From positions 165,586-177,779 of the forward strand of contig NW_003156745.1 in assembly GCF_000003605.2 (NCBI RefSeq): a stretch of DNA of 12,194 bases, read 5' to 3'. Shown piece by piece: positions 1 through 8,358 of this stretch. A program made the translations under genes and the position numbers. Position 1 is the stretch's first letter; each line of letters begins with the position of its first letter. The notes under the pieces are model-generated. The model saw only the letters and a program-made list of their open reading frames with translations. It was not told where the DNA came from and searched no databases. The stretch comes from Saccoglossus kowalevskii. Its lineage: Eukaryota; Hemichordata; Enteropneusta; Harrimaniidae.

Positions 1-268
1 AGAAAGCTAGACCCCAACCCAATTCTGGAGGTAGTAAGCTTTCGAAGGGAAGGCCGAAACAGTTCTGCATGAGGGCATAGGCCGAAAAGCGAGCCCTGGG
101 AGATTCCAGGGAGTGCTGATGGTACAGAAATCTGTCTGCAAAAAATGCCAAGACTAACTTATTGCGCAGGGACCTTTGTGGTCGTTCAGGCTGGGTCAGC
201 AAACCAAGACTGACCCGCTACGACAGGACCCAACCTAAAGAGACCCTCCTCAATGGATTCGGTGTCTC
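1..268 (-). other. 3' part of DIRS relic, no clear domain
   Basis: The C-terminal catalytic H-x-x-R and Tyr of the recombinase would be expected here on the minus strand. Translation in all three minus frames gives short pieces broken by stops. One frame across about 1-110 ends in residues that loosely recall the helical C-terminus of DIRS recombinases (SAYAL, then FESLLPPE), but I cannot identify the catalytic His-x-x-Arg or Tyr. Treat it as degraded recombinase tail or 3' noncoding sequence. Confidence 0.35.
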
Positions 269-1180
269 TTAGGTGGTAGTTGATAAAGACGTTCTATGTT
301 CTCCAGAATCCTCAGTACGGTTTGGTAGCAACTCCATGCTAGAACAGGACAGAGAAGCAATTCCTCCTGACCCTCCGGGCCGACAAAATTTGACAGCCAG
401 GGGATGACGATCGGGTGAGGATCGTGACCTGGGATTTGGTTTTAGGCGAGAAACCCGATTCGTGTCTTTAGCACAACTTGATTGTCCATAACGGCAGTAC
501 ATCATCCGAGAAGGACAACGCCCCCGGCTCTGGCCGGTGCCTACCTGAGGCGAGGGCCAGTAGGAAGACTATTTTCGACATCAAAAATTTGAGTGGTGCT
601 GATCGGAGAGGCTCAAAGGGCGGTCTGCTTAGAGCGGACAACACCGCCAACAAGTCCCAGTTGGGCGGTTCCCTTGTAGGGTCTTGGCGTCCGGAAAGCA
701 GTAAATAGTCTCCTAATAATAGGACAATCGGCTAGTCTTGTTCCCATACGTTCTCAATGGTGGGGGACAAGGCCGACATGTAGCCAACGATTGCTGCATA
801 GGACAAACCAATGAAGGAGCCTGCTACCTGGCCAATAGAGGGATGGTATGGATCAATCTCCCTTCAGCTACACCAATCAGTGTATGCTCGCAGCCTAGAA
901 ATGTAGGCCGCGTTGGTGGAATCCCTGTTCGCCCTGGCCAGGACGTTGGCAGCCCGCTCAGATAAAGCTTTCGTATGTGCAGGTCTACTGAGAGCCTCTA
1001 TGCATGTAAGTGATACCCGCTGGGCTCGTTGGTAGTGCACCGTCTGGTTTCCGACAGAAGTGCAAACTAGGCCTTGCTTGGGCAATTCATCTTGAATTTT
1101 CAAGGTGAATGTTCCGGCGAAGCACTCCGCTATCACCTTGAAGTATTTCATTAGGAATATGTGTATGTGACAATGCCCTC
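269..1180 (-). pseudogene. Tyrosine recombinase of DIRS-like element, broken
   Basis: This is the recombinase that would insert the DIRS cDNA. The N-terminal SAM-like helical domain is readable at about 870-1151 (ALSERAANVLARA, then YISRLRAYTDWCS). It is interrupted by a TGA at 864-866 and continues in the same frame as DPYHPSIGQVAGSFIGLS. The start of the catalytic domain follows at 468-653, with PFEPLRSAPLKFL and VFLLALASGRHRPEP. In DIRS and phage-integrase families the basic residue before E in this block is the first catalytic Arg, and it appears kept (codon at 534-536). A TAA at 468-470 and a frameshift follow. Further recombinase-like sequence reads in another frame at about 330-430. 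Upstream, a frame change at about 1150 leads into sequence that may extend the homology to about 1180. The distal catalytic residues are not recognised. It is certainly inactive as it stands. Confidence 0.7.
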
Positions 1181-1206
1181 ACAGTTTAGAATCAATTTAC
1201 CAACAG

Positions 1207-1286
1207 CCAATCATATTGCTTCTTTCTTCAACGCGCTTGGCCAAGCTATCAAATTCTTCACGAGACGCCCCACGCTGCTATTTAAG
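1207..1286 (+). promoter_or_regulatory. Possible promoter: CCAAT box and TATA-like box
   Basis: GCCAATCA at about 1206-1213 and TATTTAAG at 1279-1286 lie about 70 bp apart, upstream of the RecQ-like reading frame and on the same strand. This is the usual spacing of a CCAAT box and a TATA-like element. The motifs are short, so chance occurrence is possible. Confidence 0.25.
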
Positions 1287-1545
1287 ACGCGCTCCACTCT
1301 ACCATGTATTTCTATGGGCTCTGCGCGAGCTGCTGTGAAGTACCGGTCGAAAAGCCGGTGAAAACGGTTAAATTTGAGAAAACAGCACAACCTTAACTTT
1401 GAAGAAATCCTAAACAACCAAATTTAAATATGTTGCATATGTAGGGGTAATCTTGTTACACTGTTCAGGGGTGTCAACGACCATCCCAAAATACCGTTTT
1501 CTTAGAATTTATTGGACTTTGTTTTCACCATGCCAGGCGGTGAAA

Positions 1546-1915
1546 ATGTCTGACCCGAGAATAAATTTCGCTGTGCACAGTGGAAGCTGTGTTGGCTTGG
1601 ATGTCAAGGCAATACAGCGACGATATCCATACATCATGCAACTCACTGATATTCAGACTAAAGCTATTCAAACTATACTTAGTGCCGTGTCTGTGTTCGT
1701 TTTTAGTCGCACTGGAAATAGTAAATCCTTATGTTATTATGCTTTACCGGCCTTGCGATCATCGAACGTGGTAATAGTGTTGTCACCACTGTTGGGTACT
1801 ATAGAAGAGTAGGTGTTACACCTCAAAGTTCATGATGTCACTGCAAGATATATCGGAAGACATCAGAAATGCAAAGCTCCAGCCGTTTCTGGCAGTCATT
1901 GTAACAAAGCTTTCT
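1546..1915 (+). pseudogene. RecQ-like ATP-dependent DNA helicase, N-terminal fragment
   Basis: RecQ helicases are 3'-5' superfamily 2 DNA helicases. The in-frame ATG at 1546 is the most plausible start. Motif 0 reads as LTDIQTKAI. Walker A (motif I) is at 1711-1728 and reads TGNSKS where the family has TGxGKS; a single GGT-to-AGT change explains the Ser. It is followed by the RecQ-typical LCY...LPAL and by motif Ia as VIVLSPL. A TAG at 1810-1812 sits where RecQ proteins usually have Gln after Glu, consistent with CAG-to-TAG. The frame then continues (HLKVHDVTARYIG) and seems to switch by one base at about 1855 to SEDIRNAKL. No DExH box or later motif is found, and coding similarity ends before about 1985. 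It is dead and truncated. Similar short RecQ-like genes are often multicopy in invertebrate genomes, but whether this came from such a family is inference. Confidence 0.7.
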
Positions 1916-2009
1916 ATTGGTTGGTAAACTTTCTATCGCACAACCATGTGACATACACGGTTATGAATAGAATTACCGCACGGTGTTGTAGAGGGAGGAA
2001 TATCCGAAC

Positions 2010-2605
2010 GGAACAACACCGTGCAGGCGGACGATGGGGCAATTGGGTGCGAACAATGATAATATGCAGGTGTGCACCTGTCAAAGTTTTCTCCGGTGCC
2101 CGGTGAACTAGTGGGAAGGGAGGTACACAACTAAGTGGGTCCACTGGGTAAGCAAAGCGACCCTGGCCCAGGCTCCTGGAGTCAGCAGGAGTGTTATGTA
2201 CATCGGGAGCTTGGCACTCCGGGGTGCGGCAAACTGGTCTAACCTTGGACCGTCCCATACCCGAAACAGCCTGGAGGCTACCCACTGGGGTATCAGCCAC
2301 TCTGTGTTCTGGAGATGGAGCCGTTCTGAAAGGGCGTCTGCCAGACTGTTCCTCACCCCTGAAAGCTGGTGTGTGGTTAGCTCCACATTGTATTCCAGGC
2401 ACCAAATGAGGATTTGCTCCGCTAGAACTGACAACGATGGGGAACACGTCCCCCCTCCTTCTTGAAGGAGACCACCGCTGCGTTGCCTGTGCGGAGCAGG
2501 ACTCTGTGGTCTTGAACTACGGGTAGAAAGCGTGGTAGTGCTAAGTACACTGCTTTCAGTTCGAGCTGGTTGATATGGTAGTTCCGAAACTAATGCGGGG
2601 GCCAT
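2010..2605 (-). pseudogene. RNase H domain of DIRS-like pol, broken
   Basis: RNase H degrades the RNA strand of the RNA:DNA hybrid during reverse transcription. The minus-strand frame at 2108-2605 carries SPSLSVLAEQILIWCLE, followed by the family's distal His and Asp motif (HQLSGVRNSLADALSE, about 2327-2371), where the usual form is H-x-PG-x-x-N-x-x-AD-x-LSR. Downstream are the conserved WIPQ-type and RLDQFA segments that link RNase H to the end of pol in DIRS elements. The earlier part with the first catalytic Asp is out of frame (about 2450-2605). After about 2130 the homology shifts to another frame (PPFPLVHRAPEKTL) and runs to about 2010-1985, where the RecQ insertion begins. Confidence 0.72.
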
Positions 2606-2972
2606 ATCCTTGGGCTTGTTCGTTCAAAAGATGCGCTCCCTAACCTTGAGAGGAGGCATCTGTTACCAGAGTCATACCTGCGGCGAGTGGGTCCAAGGGG
2701 GCCCCCTGTCCAAGGTTGGCCAGCGACAACCACCAGGGCAGGGCTTCCTTCACTTGGTCCGAGATCCAAACCGGCCTATCTAGTTCCCATAGAAGAGCTC
2801 GGCGTTATAACAAGTGTTATACCGGGCGGCTGCGTAGTGCGGCCTGGGGAACGACCCTTCGAACTGAGGTCATCATTCCGATGATCCGCATTAGTTCTCG
2901 GAGGGACACTGAGGGAACACTGACTAGGCGTTCCGCTAGGCTGCTTAGTACTAAGCAACACGCATGAAATAG
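2606..2972 (-). pseudogene. Pol linker/connection region between RT and RNase H
   Basis: On the minus strand this sits between the RT thumb and RNase H. Scattered segments read like a DIRS connection region in changing frames, with several frameshifts. No catalytic motif is expected here. It is annotated as the middle of the pol relic because homology is recognisable on both sides. Confidence 0.5.
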
Positions 2973-3615
2973 CTATACCAAGCTTACCCCTGTGTCAAAA
3001 CTCCATGCCCAGGGACACCAACTGCACGTTGGGTCGAGATGGGACTTGTCAATTACTAATGAACCTAACAGTAAATCCTGTGTTAGCCTGACGTGTTTGG
3101 CTATTAACCCCTTGTCCGGGTTGTGTAGTAACCAGTCATCTCGGTACAGATTGAGGTGTACCAACATTTGGTGAAGCAGCAGCACTACTTGTTTCATCAC
3201 TCTGGTAAACATGTATGGTGATGTGCATACCCCGAAGGGGGACACCCGAAATTTGAATACTTGACCCAGCTGGGCGATTCAAAGGAGATGGCAACTCGCT
3301 GGGTGCATCAGTATGTGCAGGTAGGCCCCGCTTTAAGTCTAGTGGGGCTAGCCAGTCGAAACGGTGGATGGAGAGAAGAACCCTGAATGGCGTCTCCATG
3401 TGGAACCGATCGAGGAGCACATACTGATTCAGTCTGCCTAAATCCAGAACTGGACGCCCGCCACTTGTAGATTTGGTACTGCTACTATTTGGTACACAGT
3501 TGGGTAGAACCCTGGACTTAGTTCCGGCTGATCTACCCTGTGTATGGCGCCTTTTTCCAGCAAACTGCTACTTCCTGCCTGATTGCTTCCACCTTGCGGG
3601 AGTCCCCTGGCAGTG
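2973..3615 (-). pseudogene. Reverse transcriptase of DIRS-like element, broken
   Basis: The RT copies element RNA into DNA. Reading down the minus strand: EKGAIHRVDQ and PGFYPTVY (about 3510-3600), then after a frameshift near 3475 STSGGRPVLDLGRLNQYVL, then FHMETPFRVLLSI and the motif A start LDLK (about 3331-3342). A one-base shift at about 3325-3331 separates LDLK from AYLHI. Motif B reads FKFRVSPFGVCTSPYMFTRV (about 3200-3260). The catalytic motif C is YRDD at 3135-3146, with both Asp kept; DIRS elements usually have YLDD. The thumb follows (LTQDLLLGSLVIDKSHLDPT). PFG before motif C and Y-x-DDW are typical of the DIRS/Gypsy branch. At least three frameshifts make it non-functional. Confidence 0.82.
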
Positions 3616-3852
3616 CCCAATAGAGGAGACACTGACGTGGGAGATGGAGATTTCAGCGGTATCCCATAACAGGATGTCACCACCTGGAAAGGTCCAGGGA
3701 TCGGTCACCCGCTGTCTCCAAATCTGTGTATGACAGGGATATGTGGCCATGGGTTCGGCAGTTGCTAGGGCGGGTGCTCTCTTCTCCCATGAGGTGAGAT
3801 CCCCAAGGCCTGAAGTAGTCACTAAGTTGTGACCTGGCCACTCACCGAACAC
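3616..3852 (-). pseudogene. Pre-RT N-terminal segment of DIRS-like pol
   Basis: Two overlapping minus-strand frames (3568-3852 and 3438-3683) together read as the conserved stretch just before the RT in DIRS-type pol. The signs are WRQRVTDPW followed, after a frame change at about 3680, by a GI-PL pattern and the approach to EKGAIHRV. A W-x-x-x-T-x-D-W plus G-Y-x-I pattern in front of the RT is characteristic of DIRS-like elements. The frame change shows decay. Confidence 0.6.
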
Positions 3853-5601
3853 ATGCCTCCCCCCCAGGTTGCAGAGGTGTCAAAACACGCTTCCCCCGCT
3901 GCTGGGGTAGACAACCACCCAAGGAGGGTGAGGAGCCACCACCTGGCTCTTTCCTCCCTGGGTGCGCGCCACTACTCTTTCCTCCTGTGGAAGGGTATGA
4001 GCGCTTGCCTCCTGGCTGACTCTGGCTAGCAGACGACGCCCTTGGGTGTTGTGTTTTCTGTGCTTGGAGTGCCCTCCGCTTACCCTTTGCAGGGCCAACT
4101 GGCTAGCGGATTTGATCTGATTGCACTTCAAAGCTCCAAGACTGTACCCACCATTCCCCGAACAAAGAGGGTGGAAGATGTCCTGTCTGCGTCACTGAGA
4201 TGAGGACGGTGGCCCACCAAGTAAATGTGTAAACGTTCTGCCACCGAGGTCTCGTAGTCCTGGGCGCGCACAATAATGCGCTCAAGCAACTCTGCCCTCA
4301 GGGCGTGATGAATTGTCTCAGATTGAGCTGGCGAGAACGCCCATGGAACGCTGCTGTCCCCCTTTACCCGGTCTGCCTAACGGAAATTCGTGGTACCAGG
4401 GTCTGGGGAAGGAGCCTTGGGATCCGGTTGGAGGTATTTTGGTCTCATCCCACACTTTGGGGACTGATCCCTAAACCACATCGACTAGGTAGCGTTTGGT
4501 CTAGCGGAAAGTGTTGCATAAGATTTCACCCCACCCGGGGGCCTCAAGCGTTACCTCCCTCGCGGCTGACCAACGTCCGCCCATCAACACTGTTTGCGCG
4601 CCCTATGTCCCACTCAGCACTCGGACGGACAGGGAGAGATATGCCGACGGGGTTGCTTTGGATCCCGACACCCATAAGCGTTGAAGCAACTGAAAGTGGT
4701 CGCCTTAGGATCAGGGGTGGGGGTATTTACATCGTATCACTAAGATCGATGAAACTCCGTATCACCCCAAAAGCATGGCTCACCGAGTCGTTACGAATGG
4801 ACGACTCTGAGGGATTGCCCGAGGTACCGGCTGTATCTGACGCGAGCGAACTGTGTCTCCTTTCACTTTAAATATGTGAGAAAGAGTGTGTTCGACTGTG
4901 CGTCTCATGACAGGATCGGTTCCCTCTGGGGATGCCTGTGGGTCGGTAAGAAGAGAGTCAAAACCCACAGCGGAGACCGGACACAAAGATAAATTCGTTA
5001 CCGTTGTACCATTACCACGCGACGAACCCTGGCTGGCTGAAAGTAGGGGGGGTCAACGTGTGCCCTGCCCTGAAAGCCCTGCCCCGAGATCGGAGGCTTG
5101 GCTGCCAGCACCCCGTTGGCTGAGGCTCCAGAGGAGACCCAATGCAATTAGCCTGAGCCTCGGCCTCACCCAAATTAGTGGGAGAGCCGCGGCTGTGAGC
5201 GGGGGTTCCCCGGAAGAGACATGTTTGAATGCAAACATGCTTTCGTGTTTCTTCCTGCTTGCCCACCGGGGGGCCACAGTCGAGACAGCTCGCTCTGACT
5301 GCATCTGATCTACCCGGCCTGCCAAGGACGCAGTTGCCCCGACAGTCCTTTGACCAAAGCCCCACAACTCGGAGGCAAATCCGGCGTCATATGACGAATG
5401 ATCCACAAAGGGACCCGCGACGGGCCCCATAGGAGGAAAAAACCTCCAGGGGCACAGCCTCGTTGTAGCCGGTAAAATCGGGTAAACCACCGCCTGAAAA
5501 CGCAGACTATGAGGATGCCCTCCGGTCAGCGAGGGGAGAACGAAAAATAGTGGTACCTCCACTGTCAGGCCTCTTACTCGACGTCCCGGTATGTGAAGCA
5601 C
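3853..5601 (-). pseudogene. Gag-like region of DIRS-like element, heavily broken
   Basis: By position, upstream of pol on the minus strand, this should be the first ORF (gag-like) of the element. Open stretches at 3880-4131, 4103-4285, 4780-4986, 5012-5365 and 5053-5601 give proline/serine/arginine-rich low-complexity protein, and the segment just before pol (HSKHRKHNTQGRRLLARVSQ) is basic, as gag C-termini often are. DIRS gag proteins are poorly conserved and I recognise no zinc knuckle. The plus-strand 188-codon opening at 4305-4871 is regarded as a shadow of this GC-rich region. Identity rests mainly on position. Confidence 0.45.
5220..5239. repeat. Short perfect inverted repeat in gag-like region
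   Basis: CATGTTTG at 5220-5227 and CAAACATG at 5232-5239 form a perfect 8-bp stem with a 4-base loop. It has no known role; probably incidental. Confidence 0.5.
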
Positions 5602-6370
5602 CGTTAGACTTTAACGGATCTTTACTGGACGCGCGACCTTGCTGTGAAAATACGAGCAACGCGGTCAGTCTCAGCGATTTTGATGGCTTTGAAAAAATAT
5701 CTCAGGCCTCAGAACTCCAGTGGAAAACGCACGCCTTCAAGGCAAAGACCTTGAACCTCGCACGCAGCCACGTCAAAAAGCATATCGAATGCAGGTTCTA
5801 TGCTGGTAAATTCTGAATATAACCACTGCACAGTCTACTCAAAAACGAGGAGACCCAAAAAAAACGGCAGCGAGTCATGGAGCTGTCATAACATATATTC
5901 ATTTCTAAATACAAAGGTGAAGCATAAAATGAAGACAACATGCATGAGGGAAGCGAATTACAGTAGTAGAAGGTGACGTAACGCAATCAACAAGTGATTA
6001 AGCTACGACGCCCAGGTTTTATTTCTTTGTTGTGAAAAATGCTACACACAAAGGGGAGAAACGACATGAGGGTAAAAATGACAAGAAAAACTTATCCTAC
6101 CAGCTACAATATCGCATGTCACCCAGCGGCAACAACCCAAGCTAGAAACCCGGGCAGGAAAAAAGCAAGCGATCCAGGCAGAGGTCGCTAGATTTCATCT
6201 CCATTCGAGGCGAAGAAGAAATCAGAGTGATTAGCCAGCCGTATTGGCACCGCCATATGACCTCGGTCACGTGGTTGGTGACGTAAGGGAAAAGAATCTT
6301 GGGGTCATGGGGCTTCTCCTTACCTAGATTCTATCTCTCCGTCATTGGCAGAATAGCTGATTAATGCCTA
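5602..6370 (-). other. Probable 5' UTR/terminal region of the DIRS relic
   Basis: No believable gene lies here. A plus-strand opening at 5550-5816 and a minus one at 5798-5986 resemble no family I know. The stretch 6110-6340 is more GC-rich than what follows and looks like an element end rather than intron. It includes an E-box-type CACGTG and a CRE-like TGACGTAA at about 6268-6286, which could belong to an internal promoter. Assignment to the DIRS element is by position and base composition only. Confidence 0.35.
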
Positions 6371-6395
6371 CAGTTCAAAATAGTCATTTTGACTG
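6371..6395. repeat. Hairpin at the probable right edge of the DIRS relic
   Basis: CAGTTCAAAAT (6371-6381), loop AGTC, then ATTTTGACTG (6386-6395) pair over 10 bp with one bulged T. It lies where the sequence changes to AT-rich intron-like DNA, so it may mark the element's end. It could also be chance. Confidence 0.4.
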
Positions 6396-7201
6396 ACCGG
6401 AGTCTATGGTGGGTAATGGAACGTAGTGAATTGGAGTTTTATGGCATTATTTCATTGTTTCCTATGGAATGGATACATATCAGTATATCAAAATTTTGCT
6501 TAGTTACATATATACATTATATATATTGTCTTACAAAATATTTTTGATGTCTAGAAGTATTAATAAATTAGCAATATTTTAGCAGGTTTTTATCAAGGTC
6601 TTTTGAAACTGCTGCTAAAATGGTATGCATACTATTTAACTGTTTTTTTCGCAAAAACAGATTGACAGTGAACTAAAAAAAGTTCACATACTGTTGACTA
6701 ATATTAAAACTAATAATTCTAGACAGATTTGGACAAAAAATATTGCTACATGTAAAGAGTAGCATTCAACCTTAACATTAAGATGTTTCTATGGTGACTG
6801 AAATGATTGTTGCTCTTATCGTCATGATCAGATTTAGTCCCCCATCAGCAAAAAAAATAACAGCAAATGCATTTAAGAAATTTACTGTACCGGTACATTG
6901 TTTGCTTTATTAAAAACTCATTTCCAATAGAAGTGTATTTCAATAAAAAAATTGCATTGTCTGTATAGTAAATTATTAAAATATTACATATTTTGACCAT
7001 GGAAATACCTCTGTGACTTGTGTAAACACATGTGCTATTTATTGATGCAAATAAAGTACCTATATCTTTTGTAGCCTTTTTGACAGAAAATATATTCCAC
7101 TTTAAATTCACAGAACACCCATAGAACATTGGTTGTATAGCACCAGATTCTAGTCAGGAAGTCTACCAAAGTTGTTTTTATCTATTTTATTTTTTCACTA
7201 G
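6396..7201 (+). other. AT-rich intron or upstream sequence, no gene seen
   Basis: This is AT-rich sequence with homopolymer runs and many stops in all frames. It holds two adjacent hairpins at 6640-6660 and 6668-6687. The end, 7180-7201, is a good pyrimidine tract and AG acceptor for the first visible exon, so at least its right part is intron. No earlier exon of the Vac8-like gene is recognisable. Confidence 0.6.
6640..6687. repeat. Two adjacent small hairpins
   Basis: CTGTTTTT...CAAAAACAG (6640-6660) and GTGAACT-6 A-AGTTCAC (6668-6687) are two successive inverted repeats 7 bases apart. Both are simple AT-rich stems and no function is evident. Confidence 0.45.
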
Positions 7202-7324
7202 ATATAAACAAGAAAGCTATTGTGAATGCTGGTGGAATAGAGCCTTTATTAATTTTATGCAAGTCACATGATGTGAGGGTTCAAAGAAATGCCACTGGTG
7301 CTTTGTTGAATTTAACACATATAG
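7202..7324 (+). CDS. Vac8-like armadillo protein, internal exon a
   Basis: First visible exon of a Vac8-like armadillo-repeat protein. The acceptor is a T-rich tract plus CTAG ending at 7201 and the donor is GTAAGT at 7325. The exon enters with two bases of a split codon and leaves with one (phase 1). It encodes one armadillo repeat: [15 protein letters not shown], then [18 protein letters not shown]. The block [13 protein letters not shown] is a hallmark of Vac8 and closely related proteins. In yeast, Vac8 is a palmitoylated vacuole-membrane scaffold for vacuole inheritance, nucleus-vacuole junctions and autophagy. The role in animals is less clear, and the lipidated N-terminus is outside this window. 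Positions 7229-7324 are repeated downstream at 7389-7484. Confidence 0.9.
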
Positions 7325-7550
7325 GTAAGTTTTCATTGCGCCTGTACTTCATTGAGTTGTAGTGTATGCAAACAATCACACCAGTAGCCTGGTGGAATAG
7401 AGCCTTTATTAATTTTATGCAAGTCACATGATGTGAGGGTTCAAAGAAATGCCACTGGTGCTTTGTTGAATTTAACACATATAGGTAAGTTTTCATTGCG
7501 CCTGTACTTCATTGAGTTGTAGTGTATGCAAACAATCATACCAGTAGCCT
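7229..7550 (+). repeat. 160-bp tandem duplication of exon end plus donor
   Basis: Copy 1 (7229-7388) and copy 2 (7389-7550) have a period of 160 bp and differ at one base that I can see (C at 7379, T at 7539). Each copy holds the last 96 bases of exon a, its GTAAGT donor, and 64 bases of intron. Copy 2 lacks the true acceptor and the first 27 exon bases. It is either a very recent duplication or an assembly artefact. Confidence 0.95.
7389..7484 (+). pseudogene. Duplicated partial copy of exon a (pseudoexon)
   Basis: The 96-base copy is identical to the end of exon a and keeps a perfect donor at 7485. A weak AG at 7386-7387 could act as acceptor, but joining it to exon a (phase 1) shifts the frame and soon meets TGA. 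Skipping the first donor and using the second would read through to a TAG at 7360-7362. No use of this copy preserves the protein, so it is most likely spliced out with the intron. Confidence 0.75.
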
Positions 7551-8149
7551 GTATAGAAGAACTTGCAACTAGGATCTATCGACTGGTTCACACAATCAAA
7601 TACATCTGATTAGATTTATCAGACAAAATACAGCTATCATCAATCATCACAAGTGTTTCCATCTCCCACTCTCCTTAAAAAGCTCAAGTAAATGTTATCA
7701 AATTCGCGAGTGTGCATATTTTCATACAGTGGCGTAAACATAGCTACAATCAAAGACACGCTGAACAGAAAGTCCATTCTTGGCATTGTCAAATTTCGGA
7801 GAATTGAGGACTATTCATACAGGAGACGTTCCAGTAAGGAATTGTTAAGATTTTTCGATTGGCATATCAAAATTCTTTATTGGAACAGAACATGTTCTAT
7901 ATTCACCAAAAAAATAACATTGTTATGTCTCTAGACTTGCTACAAACTTGAAACAAAAGAAACAGTTCGATCCAAATGACCTGCATCCTTCATAATTTAT
8001 ATACTTATTATTTATTTGTCAAATAATAAACATATACAAATAAATACAGTTTACTATCTAGAATTTGTTAAGCTGTCTGTGATGGAGTTGTGATCATGTT
8101 TTGAAAACAGTCTTGACAATTAAAATGTTTGTATCCATTTTTTTCACAG
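7551..8149 (+). other. Intron between exons a and b, no gene seen
   Basis: AT-rich sequence with an 80-codon chance opening at 7692-7934 that resembles no known protein. The intron ends in a T-rich tract and CAG at 8147-8149. Confidence 0.7.
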
Positions 8150-8358
8150 CAAGTAGTCGCAATGAGATGGTATCCCAGGGTGCAATACCAACATTCATTA
8201 ACTGTCTTCGAAGCAAAGACTCTGACGTACTTTATTACTGCACAGCGGCGTTAAGTAACATTGCCGTTGATCATCGGTATCGTTGTATGATGATAGCTGT
8301 TGGACATTATGATGTCATAAGATCGTTTATTTCACTGCTCTCATACCCAGCAGATAAA
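8150..8358 (+). CDS. Vac8-like armadillo protein, internal exon b
   Basis: The acceptor is TTTTTTTCACAG and the donor is GTAAGT at 8359. The split codon G|CA joins exon a to give THIASSRNEMVSQGAIP, the expected junction between two armadillo repeats. The exon completes one repeat (YYCTAALSNIAVD, a strong Vac8-family signature) and starts the next (VIRSFISLLSYPADK). It ends in phase 0. Length is 209 bases with no stop. Fungal Vac8 has nearly the same order of motifs here: a GAIP turn, then an YYCT-ALSNIAVD helix. Confidence 0.92.

Larger units (their letters stand above)
1190..1985 (+). mobile_element. Inserted segment carrying a RecQ fragment inside the DIRS relic
   Basis: DIRS homology on the minus strand fades at about 1985 after RNase H and resumes at about 1180 with the recombinase N-terminus. 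The roughly 800 bp between is more AT-rich and codes, on the opposite strand, for a RecQ-like helicase piece. A partial inverted repeat lies near both edges: TTTACCAAC-AGC-CAAT at 1196-1211 and the reverse complement of TTTACCAAC-CAAT at 1916-1928. The inverted repeat may mark ends or be chance. No target-site duplication was recognised. The boundaries are inferred from where the homologies stop and could be off by tens of bases. Confidence 0.5.
1..6395 (-). mobile_element. Decayed DIRS-like tyrosine-recombinase retrotransposon
   Basis: The minus strand carries, in DIRS order, a gag-like region, a pre-RT pol segment, reverse transcriptase, RNase H with an ADALS-type C-terminal motif, and a tyrosine recombinase. 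DIRS elements are known to integrate with a recombinase instead of a DDE integrase and to have unusual terminal repeats rather than ordinary LTRs. The combination of RT, RNase H and recombinase supports the class; no integrase or aspartic protease motif was seen. All reading frames are interrupted. The 3' end is cut off by the window. The right boundary is approximate: base composition drops from GC-rich to AT-rich between about 5800 and 6400, and a hairpin sits at 6371-6395. The segment about 1190-1985 is a later insertion or foreign piece. Confidence 0.8.

Noticed and set aside
1211-1417. Minus-strand 68-codon frame upstream of the RecQ fragment
   Set aside because: It is antisense to the promoter-like region and resembles no protein; probably chance.
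4305-4871. 188-codon plus-strand open frame
   Set aside because: It lies antisense within the GC-rich gag-like region of the relic, has no recognisable domain, and its composition fits a chance opening.
5550-5816. 88-codon plus-strand frame ending in a Lys/Arg-rich tail
   Set aside because: No family resemblance, no supporting neighbours, and it crosses the gag start/5' region of the DIRS relic.
6845-7129. Minus-strand 94-codon frame in AT-rich DNA
   Set aside because: Low-complexity composition rich in Ile, Tyr, Phe and Lys, with no family match; typical of chance openings in AT-rich introns.
7281-7496. Minus-strand 71-codon frame
   Set aside because: It is antisense to the duplicated exon and repeats itself only because the DNA is duplicated.
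7692-7934. 80-codon plus-strand frame inside an intron
   Set aside because: No splice sites at its edges, no armadillo pattern and no recognisable homology.
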